Positions 56,864-64,000 of a stretch of DNA of 64,000 nucleotides are shown here, piece by piece (the stretch's first letter is position 1; each line of letters opens with the position of its first letter). The DNA is from Capnocytophaga catalasegens. Its GTDB lineage: Bacteria > Bacteroidota > Bacteroidia > Flavobacteriales > Flavobacteriaceae. Under the pieces are notes generated by a model, which searched no databases, was not told the origin of the DNA, and saw nothing but the letters and a program-made list of their open reading frames with translations. The stretch spans positions 26,699 to 90,698 of the forward strand of contig NZ_BPMA01000007.1 of assembly GCF_026005215.1 (NCBI RefSeq), read 5' to 3'. The position numbers were made by a program, and so were the translations under genes.

Positions 56864-57388
56864 ATGAAAAACATCATACTTTTAGAAAACCACTCCGATT
56901 ATTATCTCGGATTTGAAGTGCAATCGCCTGAGCCTGTGTTTGTCGGTTGGGATATGACTTATGATGAGGTCATTGCCTTGTCTTGTGTGGAATGGGATTC
57001 GCCTTTTGACTTGGATTATGAGGTGTATGAATATTATTATTTCAAATATCCAGTGTGGGTGGGCAATTTGCTTTTTTCTAAATTTGAATTTCGGATACAT
57101 AACACACAGCGTAGAGATACTGCCGTGAAAGAATACTATGCCAATGGCAACAAACAAGTGGAAGAATTTGATTTTTGGCAAGTGCATCATCAATTAGAAA
57201 AGCATTTAACCCTTGATAAAAGCTACAAAACTCGCGAAGATCTCTATTCATTTTTTCAGAAAGACGAAATATCATTTATCATTATTTATTATGGAGAGCC
57301 TCAACATCAATATATGTTTTGTAATATTTTCAATACGCGTGATTATTTTGAATTAATTACCCCTATCAAAAATGAAAACAACATATAA
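56864..57388 (+). CDS. Orphan protein, no recognised family
   Basis: A 174-aa acidic, aromatic-rich soluble protein: MKNIILLENHSDYYLGFEV..., FVGWDMTYDEVIALSC, then RRDTAVKEYYANGNKQVEEF. No signal peptide, membrane helix or motif I know. The Tyr/Phe-rich composition and its own promoter suggest a real gene. Its neighbours are broken small genes and an IS element, so it may belong to an accessory module such as an immunity-protein set, but nothing in the sequence proves it. Confidence 0.65.
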   Translation: MKNIILLENHSDYYLGFEVQSPEPVFVGWDMTYDEVIALSCVEWDSPFDLDYEVYEYYYFKYPVWVGNLLFSKFEFRIHNTQRRDTAVKEYYANGNKQVEEFDFWQVHHQLEKHLTLDKSYKTREDLYSFFQKDEISFIIIYYGEPQHQYMFCNIFNTRDYFELITPIKNENNI

Positions 57389-57798
57389 CTCACAGATTTT
57401 GTGCTATTGCCTAAAAAAGATGTCGAAATAAATATGGATTGTCGGAAATATGAAGCTGTCAAACGCCGTCTGCCCATACTAACTGAAAAGTTTGACAATC
57501 AAGCTATTTTGTGGCGAGATGAGGAGAATCAGCAAATCGGTGTGAGTGTAGACAAATTTGTTCGGGTTTTCCGCTGTCGGACATCGAAAAAGTGTACATC
57601 GAACGTCTGCTTCCTGTCAAAGGACACGGAGCAGACTATGTTTTCATACAATACAAAAACGAAAAATATCCCACAAAAATCCTTGAAGCCAACAACAACC
57701 TTTTTGACAAGGTGGATTTAGAAAAAATCTTTAAACAGAAGATTTTATTTGGCGGGGAATATTATAATTGTAATTGCGTAAAAAAAATAATAATTTAG
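57372..57798 (+). pseudogene. Broken hypothetical gene truncated by the IS1-type element
   Basis: ATG 57372 starts MKTTYNS; a lost base near 57390 shifts to TDFVLLPKKDVEINMDCRKYEAVKRR. A second lost base near 57566 shifts to FPLSDIEKVYIERLLPVKGHGADYVFIQYKNEKYPTK..., ending KKIII at 57798. The TAG stop (57796-57798) overlaps the IS left terminal repeat, so the natural C terminus has been replaced. The reading frame overlaps the orphan gene upstream. It has no recognised family. Confidence 0.6.
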
Positions 57799-58540
57799 CA
57801 TTGTTAATTAAATATTGTTTATTATATTTACATCCAAAAATAATGAAATGACTTGTCCTAAGTGTAAATCTAGTCAATCTATCAAAGATGGCAAAACCAA
57901 TGCTGGAAAACAACGCTATAAGCGTAAAAATTGTAATTATCACTTTAGTGTAGAGAAGCGTTGCACCGAAAAAACCGATAAACAAAAACGCCTTGCCTTG
58001 CAACTTTATTTGGAAGGTATGGGTTTTCGTGCTATTGGTAGAGTATTGCAAATCAGCTATGGAACGATTTTTCAATGGGTTAAAAAATGGGGAAAGCAGG
58101 CTGAACTTCCCCAAAAAGAAGCCCCGATAGAAATCGTTGAATTAGATAAAATTCACACCTATATTCAGCATAAAAAAACTACTGTTGGATCTGGATTGCT
58201 GTTGATAGATTTGGAAAACGGATCATCGATTTTGTTTGCAGAAAAAGAAATACTTTAACTTTTTCAAAGTTATACAACAGATTGAAAAACAAAGATATAA
58301 ATTTATTTTGTAGTGATTATTGGAAATCGTATAAAGAGTTAAATCCATCTAAAAACCTGTGCCAAAGTAAATCTGAAACATACACTATTGAGGGATTTAA
58401 TAGTTTGATCAGGCATTATTTGGTACGATTTAAGCGGAAAACAAAATGCTATTCTAAATCTCAAAAAATGATAGAATACTCATTAAAATTATTATTTTTG
58501 GAGTTGAATAGTCAATTAACTATATTTGTTTAACAATTCC
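57797..58540 (+). mobile_element. IS1-family insertion sequence
   Basis: A 744-bp element encoding an IS1-type transposase. Imperfect terminal inverted repeats match at 16 of 21 positions (57797-57817 against the reverse complement of 58520-58540). The size fits IS1. I could not find a clear target-site duplication. It inserted in the 3' end of the hypothetical gene and ends 14 nt before the end of the UDP-sugar dehydrogenase gene. Confidence 0.8.
57848..58533 (+). CDS. IS1-family transposase, frameshifted at an A7 tract
   Basis: The first frame has a zinc-finger/HTH N terminus: MTCPKCKSSQSIKDGKTNAGKQR...GMGFRAIGRVLQISYGTIFQWV. It would stop at 58258. A -1 shift at the A7 run (58172-58178) instead gives YCWIWIAVDRFGKRIIDFVC...FCSDYWKSYKELNPSK...AETYTIEGFNS-like text through to 58533. 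That is the DDE domain of IS1 transposases. IS1 itself uses a programmed -1 shift at an A6C site, so this may be functional, or one A may be missing from the sequence. Confidence 0.8.
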
Positions 58541-58554
58541 TTTAAAAAGATTTT

Positions 58555-59829
58555 TTATAATTTTTTATCCGCCAGAATTCCCAAAACACCTTTTACATCA
58601 TAAATAATTGACAAAGGTTTTTGTAATTGTTTTAAATTCATTGAGATAAAATCTTTGTGTGCAACAGCAAGAACAATCGCATCAAACAGTTCATCGGGTT
58701 GTTGTTGAGTTGAGGTTATATTATGCTCCATTTTTACTTCCTCAGGATTTGCCCAAGGGTCATATACAACAACTTGGGTATGAAAAGATTGTAAATGCTT
58801 TACCACGTCAGTAACTTTGGTATTGCGAACATCAGGACAATTTTCTTTGAATGTAACTCCCAATACCAACACTTTGGCACCATTGACTGAAATTTGTTTT
58901 TCTATCATTAGTTTAACCACTTCACTGGCTATATATTGTCCCATCGAATCATTCATTCGTCTTCCTGCTAAAATAATTTCGGGGTGATACCCAACCTCTT
59001 GGGCTTTTTGGGCCAAATAATAAGGATCAACACCTGTACAATGCCCTCCTACAAGACCTGGTGTGAATTTCAAAAAATTCCATTTTGTACCAGCAGCCTC
59101 TAAAACTGCCTGTGTATCAATCTGTAAAATACTGAAAATTTTTGCCAATTCGTTAACAAAAGCGATATTGATATCTCGTTGCGAATTTTCAATAACCTTA
59201 GCTGCTTCGGCAACTTTGAGTGTTGGAGCAAGATGTGTACCTGCTTCAATAACAGAACGATACAAATTATTTACTTTTTGAGCTGTTTCAGAAGTTGACC
59301 CCGATGTTATTTTCAAAATATTAGCCACAGTATGTATTTTATCCCCTGGATTGATACGCTCGGGAGAATATCCTGCGAAGAAATCCGTATTATACTTCAA
59401 TCCTGAAAATTTTTCTAAAATAGGGATACAAAACTCTTCGGTACAACCCGGATAAACAGTTGATTCATAGATAACTATGTCTGATTTTTTTAATAGTTTC
59501 CCTACCAATTCACTTGCTTTTTGTAAAGGTTGAAGGTCAGGACGATTGTTTTTATCCACAGGAGTGGGTACGGTAATGATGTAATAATTACAATGTTTTA
59601 TATCTTCAAGCGAGGTAGTACAATATAAACCTTTGTCAGTAGGAATATTGCTCACTAACACCTCTTGTAGTTCTTGGTCAGAGACCTCAAGTGTATTGTC
59701 TTTTGCATTTTTTAGCGAAGTAACGCGTTCCGAATTGATATCATACCCAACAACGGGATATTTTGTAGCAAATAATCGGGCAAGAGGCAATCCCACATAT
59801 CCAAGACCTATGATAGCTATTTTTGTCAT
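58555..59829 (-). CDS. UDP-N-acetyl-sugar 6-dehydrogenase (TviB/WbpA/WecC type)
   Basis: A 424-aa NAD-dependent dehydrogenase making a UDP-sugar uronic acid for capsule or O-antigen. It has the Rossmann motif IIGLGYVGLPLA, the VPTPVDKNN strand, ESTVYPGCTEE and the active-site GGHCTGVDPYYLA with the catalytic Cys. The Gly-Leu-Val-Gly-Gly-His-Cys context matches TviB-like UDP-GlcNAc/GalNAc dehydrogenases better than UDP-glucose dehydrogenase. It is intact; no other polysaccharide genes are nearby. Confidence 0.88.
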   Translation of the reverse strand: MTKIAIIGLGYVGLPLARLFATKYPVVGYDINSERVTSLKNAKDNTLEVSDQELQEVLVSNIPTDKGLYCTTSLEDIKHCNYYIITVPTPVDKNNRPDLQPLQKASELVGKLLKKSDIVIYESTVYPGCTEEFCIPILEKFSGLKYNTDFFAGYSPERINPGDKIHTVANILKITSGSTSETAQKVNNLYRSVIEAGTHLAPTLKVAEAAKVIENSQRDINIAFVNELAKIFSILQIDTQAVLEAAGTKWNFLKFTPGLVGGHCTGVDPYYLAQKAQEVGYHPEIILAGRRMNDSMGQYIASEVVKLMIEKQISVNGAKVLVLGVTFKENCPDVRNTKVTDVVKHLQSFHTQVVVYDPWANPEEVKMEHNITSTQQQPDELFDAIVLAVAHKDFISMNLKQLQKPLSIIYDVKGVLGILADKKL

Positions 59830-59959
59830 TAAATAAATGTTTATTTTTTTGTTGATTTTAGAATCAGGTAAAATTAGTACAAAAGTAGCTGATTTTTGTC
59901 AAAAAAGCAAAAAAATTATCAATTTTATGTGTGTTACCAAGTATTTTGGGTATTTATGT

Positions 59960-60946
59960 ATGAAAAGCAGTAGTATGAACATCGAAAAATTTAAACATAT
60001 CGTACAAAAATATCTTCAAGGAAAAATCTCTGATAAAGAAAAAAATATTTTACAAAAATTTGAAAATCAAATGATTGATAAAAATATATCTAAGGTTTTT
60101 TCTTCAGAAGAAGAAATAAAACAAATTCAAAAAGAAATCTCAGACAAGGTATTTCGTTCTGTTTCGAAAAAGAAAACAATTGTATGGCAAAAATGGGCGA
60201 TTGCAGCTTTCTTTCTATTACTTTTTGGAACAGGAATCTTATACTTTTTGATGCGTAAAGATTTTGAAAGATTGATTACTTCTGAAAAAAATATTGCTGA
60301 AATAGAAATTACTACTCAAAAAGATGAGCGACAAGAAGTTACACTTAGTGATGGTACAAAAGTGATGCTTTCGCCAGAAAGTACGTTGCGCTATCCGACT
60401 GAATTTTCAACCGAAATTCGCAAAGTTTTCCTTTCAGGAGAAGCTTATTTTGACGTAGTGAGAAATGAGCAGCAACCTTTTGTTGTAATTAGTAAAAACA
60501 TTGAAACACAAGTACTTGGAACATCATTTAATGTAAGAGCTTATGATGGTCAAGAGCAAATAAAAGTTACACTGGCTTCGGGTAAAGTACGTGTGAGCGA
60601 TGCGAAAAATCAAATGATTTTGTTACCAAGTCAGCAATTGGTTTATGAAAAATCTTCCCAAGAGATGACCTTGAAAAACATTGATTTAGAGGACTTTGCT
60701 CAGATGCGAAATGGTATCCTTCAATTTGAAGAAACTTCCCTTTCACAAGTGATAGAAAAGTTAGAAGATTTTTACAACATACGAATTTCGTTGCAAGTAC
60801 GGAATGCTGACAGATGTTACATTACGGGAACATTCAAGCAAGAAGAACTTCACGTGATTTTAGAACAAATATGCTTTGTACATCAAGGAATTACGTATGA
60901 AAAAATTACCGAAAAATATATTATAATAAAAGGAATGTGTAACTAA
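59960..60946 (+). CDS. FecR-type anti-sigma/signal relay protein
   Basis: A 328-aa FecR family protein: cytoplasmic N terminus (KFKHIVQKYLQGKISDKEKNIL), a membrane helix (about 80-98), the FecR core (VTLSDGTKVMLSPESTLRYP...VFLSGEAYFDV...VLGTSFNVRAY) and a DUF4974 C-terminal domain (LQFEETSLSQVIEKLEDFYNI). It relays signals from an STN-type TonB receptor to an ECF sigma factor. The receptor gene follows but is broken, and no sigma gene precedes it. ATG 59960 or 59975 could be the start. Confidence 0.85.
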   Translation: MKSSSMNIEKFKHIVQKYLQGKISDKEKNILQKFENQMIDKNISKVFSSEEEIKQIQKEISDKVFRSVSKKKTIVWQKWAIAAFFLLLFGTGILYFLMRKDFERLITSEKNIAEIEITTQKDERQEVTLSDGTKVMLSPESTLRYPTEFSTEIRKVFLSGEAYFDVVRNEQQPFVVISKNIETQVLGTSFNVRAYDGQEQIKVTLASGKVRVSDAKNQMILLPSQQLVYEKSSQEMTLKNIDLEDFAQMRNGILQFEETSLSQVIEKLEDFYNIRISLQVRNADRCYITGTFKQEELHVILEQICFVHQGITYEKITEKYIIIKGMCN

Positions 60947-61160
60947 ACCAAAATGAATATGAGACGACAAGAAAGAAACCCAACTCAGGAAAACATCAAA
61001 CCGCAAATGTAACGCATAGAATTGCGTGTCGAGGTGGTCATTGAACTTGTTGAAATGCTCTCGAGAAAAGAGCAACCTGCTTAAAGTACTTTGGCGAGCT
61101 CTTCAAAACAGGTTGCAAGCAGTTTAAAAGATTTTACTAACCTTATAAACTTTATTTTGT
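60947..61160. other. Spacer with dispersed-repeat-like sequence and an inverted repeat
   Basis: No convincing gene. Around 61030-61065 the text GGTCATTGAACTTGTTGAAATG resembles the TTCGACAAGCTCA repeats dispersed in Bacteroidota genomes. GCAACCTG (61072-61079) and CAGGTTGC (61109-61116) form an 8-bp inverted repeat, not followed by T-runs. Confidence 0.4.
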
Positions 61161-63893
61161 ATGTATCAAAAAATTAAAAAAGTATTTCTATTAGCCTTAT
61201 TTTTGGTAGCTATCCCGATGTCGGCACGTAAAGCCAATGGACAAGAGTTGCAGTCGGTAAAGGTACAACTTAATTTAAAAAATGTAACCATTTTACAAAT
61301 TTTTAAATCGATTGAATCACAAACAAATTTCACTTTTGTTTATGGAAGCGAACTCAAAAAGTGATAATAAACAAGTGAATTTTGTAAAACAATCAAATCT
61401 TAATGAAGTATTGAAAGACCTCTCAAAGGAATTTGGCGTTAGTTTTCAATAGATTAACTGGACCATTTCTGCTAAGAAGAATACTTCGATAATAATGCAA
61501 CAAAATCGAATTATCATAGGAATTGTAACTGATGAAGACGGAAATCCGTTGCTCGGAGTGAGTGTAGTGGTTAAAGGAACTGACAAAGGGGTTGCCACAG
61601 ATTTCGATGGGAAATTTTCGCTCGAAATTGCTCCTGATGCAAAAATGTTAGAAATTTCCTCAGTAGGATTTATCACACAAGAGGTAGCCATTGCGGGGAA
61701 ATCGTCATTTACCATCGTTTTGAAAGAAGATACACAACAGCTTGAAGAAGTGATTGTTGTAGGATATGGAGTACAACGCCGAGGTGATGTAACCACAGCA
61801 ATTCTTCGGTGCGAGCCAAAGATTTGGAAGACAAACCCGTAACTTCGGTTGCCGAGGCGATGGTCGGGAAAATGCCAGGGGTACATATCTCACAAGGTTC
61901 GGGAGCTCCGGGGTCAAACTTGCAAATACGTGTGCGAGGTATTGGAACGATTACAGCAGGTTCTGACCCTCTTTACGTAGTTGATGGAGTGCCTCTTGGC
62001 AAAGAAGATTTGACAGTTCTCAATTCTAATGATATTGAATCTATTCAAGTGTTGAAAGATGCTTCATCGGCAGCAATTTACGGTTCGCGAGGAAGTAATG
62101 GAGTGGTGTTAATCACTACCAAAAAAGGAAGCGAAGGCAAAACTTCAATTACATACAATACGTATATGTCTTTGCAAAATGTATCGAAAAAAATTGATAT
62201 GCTCAACGCCTATCAGTATGTCGACTTGGTAAAAGACACTCATAACAATTCCTATTTTGATCGTATGAAAGCTGTTAATAACAGACGACAATCCAGAGGG
62301 CAAACGCCTTTAACTTATTCAATAAACGATGATAACGCATTGCGTTTGCAAAATACAGGAAATGATTATAATTCGATTATTCCCGTAGAATTAAATCCGT
62401 ATTTGCAAGGTATTCAAGGACTTACTGATACCGATTGGCAAGATGAAATTTTCCGAACTGCGGTAATGACCAATCACATCATTTCCCTTTCGGGAGGAAC
62501 GCAAAACTTACGTTATTATTCTTCATTAGATTATCTCAAACAAGAGGGAATTGTTATTGGAACAGACTTTGAGCGTATTGGTTTGCGATTGAATATAGAC
62601 GGAAAATCAGGAATTTTCAAGTATGAAGTAGCCTTAAATCCTCCTTTTATAAAAGAAAATCAAGTGAATGCCAATGGAGCATATAACGCATCGGGAGGGG
62701 GAGTGATTTCTTCGGCATTACATAGTGCTCCCATATTCCCTGTTTATAATTCTGATGGAACGTTCAGTTTTGCTCAAAATGAGTGGAGTGACTCAACGGT
62801 TACGATGGTTAATGGCGTAGCAAGAAAAGGAAATGCACAAACCCAAGTGTGGAATCCCGTTGTATTGGCATTATTTACTTCTGATGAAACCAAAGGAAAC
62901 CGCTTACTTGGTAAAGCGTATGCCGAAGTTGAGTTTCTCAAAGGTTTAACCTATAAATTAGATGTTGGGTTTGATTTATCCTCTGGTGCTCGTTCTACTT
63001 TTCGCCCTTCAACTATTCCGCTTTCAAACACAGCAGGAAATCCAGAATCAGAGGCAGAGGTAACGTCTCGATCTTCACAACGCTATAATTGGTTGTTAGA
63101 ACAAACACTAAACTACAACAAAACCTTTGGCAAGCATTCACTAAGTGCCTTAGGTGGTTGGTCGATGCAATATAATCGAGATGAAAGCAATTATATGTTT
63201 GCTAACGGGTTTATTTCTAATTCCATAAAAACCTTGAATGCAGGAATAGTAACACGCGGAAATTCTGAAATGTCAGAATGGGCGATACTTTCAGCCATTG
63301 CCAGAATACAATATAACTATGCAGGAAAATATATGCTTATCGCTGCAATACGTGCCGATGGAGCATCTTGTTTTGGAAATAATAACAAATGGGGTTATTT
63401 CCTTTCCGTTTCAATAGGTTGGCGAATTAGCGAAGAAAATTTCTTGAAAGAAGTTTCATTTCTTAGTGATTTAAAACTACGAGCAAGTTATGGACTTACA
63501 GGAAATCTCCGTATTCCGAACTACGGAGCTCAGGGCGAATTTAGTTATTATAGCTATGTGCTTGGTGGCTCTTCACCTTCTGTTATCAAAGGAATTGCTC
63601 CAAGTGCCTTGCCAAATCCTGATTTGCAATGGGAAAAAACAGCTCAATTTAACGTAGGTTTTGATGCAAGCCTTTGGAAAGGATTGATTTCTTTTGGGTT
63701 AGACTTATATAATAGTAATACCTATGATTTGTTATTGCAAGTTCCTGTGCCGAGAACTACCGGTTTTGCTAAACGCTTAGAAAATATCGGACGGGTGAAT
63801 AACAAAGGAATTGAGTTCAATATCAGCGGAAACATTGATAATAATAATAGATTGAACATCGCACCGTATTTTAATATTTTTGTATATCTGTAA
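61161..63893 (+). pseudogene. STN-type SusC/TonB-linked receptor, multiply broken
   Basis: A SusC-like receptor with signal peptide (LALFLVAIPMSA), an STN domain (NVTILQIFKSIESQTNFTFVYGS), a carboxypeptidase-like domain, plug and barrel. Four lesions: a base gain near 61356-61360 in an A run; TAG at 61450-61452 after GVSFQ; a base loss near 61805 (SVRAKD frame); and 3' truncation by an IS1595-like element, ending VYL at 63893. The plug has SSAAIYGSRGSNGVVLITTK, the SusC signature. It follows FecR, so it was once part of a signal-transducing pair. It cannot make a full receptor as written. Confidence 0.85.
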
Positions 63894-64000
63894 TCACTCA
63901 TAAGCTGTAATATTGGCTAAAACCAATCTGTCAAATAAATGCTCTGCAAAGTAACGACGATTGAGCTTGTAAACAAATTCGTCTAAGTATAATTGTAAAT
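63881..64000 (-). mobile_element. End of an IS1595-like (ISXO2-type) insertion sequence
   Basis: The receptor's reading frame ends abruptly after PYFNI and is followed by foreign sequence whose reverse strand encodes a transposase C terminus. The element runs off the window. Its end shares 19 of 22 bases with 53729-53750, suggesting another copy or remnant there. The exact IS boundary near 63876-63885 cannot be fixed from one end. Confidence 0.65.
63894..64000 (-). CDS. IS1595-like transposase, C-terminal fragment
   Basis: The reverse strand reads YLDEFVYKLNRRYFAEHLFD, then RLVLANITAYE and a TGA stop at 63894-63896. The Y-L-[DE]-E-F-x-Y-[KR]-x-NRR motif is the end of the ISXO2-like transposase domain. 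Only 35 residues lie in the window. Confidence 0.7.
   Translation of the reverse strand, partial: LQLYLDEFVYKLNRRYFAEHLFDRLVLANITAYE

Noticed and set aside
57731..58114. 127-codon minus-strand open frame
   Set aside because: It is antisense to the IS1-type transposase and its left end; no family features.
58555..59829. UDP-glucose 6-dehydrogenase
   Set aside because: The active-site context LVGGHCTGVDPYYL matches UDP-GlcNAc/ManNAc-type dehydrogenases, not the GFGGSCFPKD form of UDP-glucose dehydrogenase.

Overview
The window looks like a chromosome segment of a Bacteroidota bacterium, family Flavobacteriaceae, most likely a Capnocytophaga. The evidence is low GC (about one third), the Bacteroidota promoter element TAnnTTTG upstream of many genes, SusC/SusD pairs, FecR, the gliding ABC ATPase GldA, TamL, and a lipoprotein whose residues after the lipid cysteine (KKDD) fit the surface-export signal described in C. 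canimorsus. The species call is inference.

Layout. 1-6.1 kb: a reverse-strand group (partial HMG-CoA-reductase-like start, rsmA, a DUF4286 gene, tamL), a divergent rRNA methyltransferase, and aspA. 6.3-12.3 kb: a DUF4837 lipoprotein, a YheT-like hydrolase, tsaE, nadE, groEL/groES, and the RNase P RNA gene rnpB on the minus strand. 12.4-24.4 kb: a frameshifted SDF-family symporter, a ZIP metal transporter, gldA, a GapN-type dehydrogenase, feoAB, a Cys-rich HYC_CC_PP protein, a TonB receptor, the tail of a cytochrome c peroxidase gene, and rsmI with an uncharacterised partner. 24.4-39.3 kb: thymidine kinase, a CD225/DUF2752 pair, a four-gene SusC/SusD locus ending in an M60 (HExGH) lipoprotein peptidase, then sufS and a class A penicillin-binding protein. 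39.3-48.6 kb: a broken porin, lipB, and a tightly packed 12-gene operon of the flexirubin/aryl-polyene type (ketosynthases, acyl carrier protein, dehydratase, LolA-like carrier, deacetylase, lipoprotein, beta-barrel protein, glycosyltransferase, DUF2062). 48.6-53.7 kb: a 21-nt-repeat leader, a broken hypothetical gene, an M1 aminopeptidase, a SCO protein and tsaB.

From 53.7 kb to the end the character changes. There is an AT-rich gene desert, then mostly broken genes: DUF4421 (stop plus frameshift), DUF4298 (in-frame stop), a hypothetical gene truncated by an IS1-family element, and an STN-type SusC receptor with two frameshifts, a nonsense codon and an IS1595-like element in its 3' end. Intact survivors are an NlpE-like lipoprotein without the usual CxxC, one orphan protein, a UDP-sugar dehydrogenase and an orphan FecR. 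Two copies of a palindromic GTAGGGGC intergenic repeat lie here.

The genes tie together in three ways. The SusCD-discoidin-M60 locus probably attacks host glycoproteins or mucins at the cell surface. The polyene operon probably builds and exports an aryl-polyene or flexirubin-like outer-membrane lipid, but it lacks several enzymes seen in full clusters. The last 10 kb appears to be a decaying accessory island. Twelve apparent single-base frameshifts, nine of them base losses and many in A/T runs, mean some 'pseudogenes' could be sequencing errors. The nonsense codons and IS insertions cannot be explained that way.
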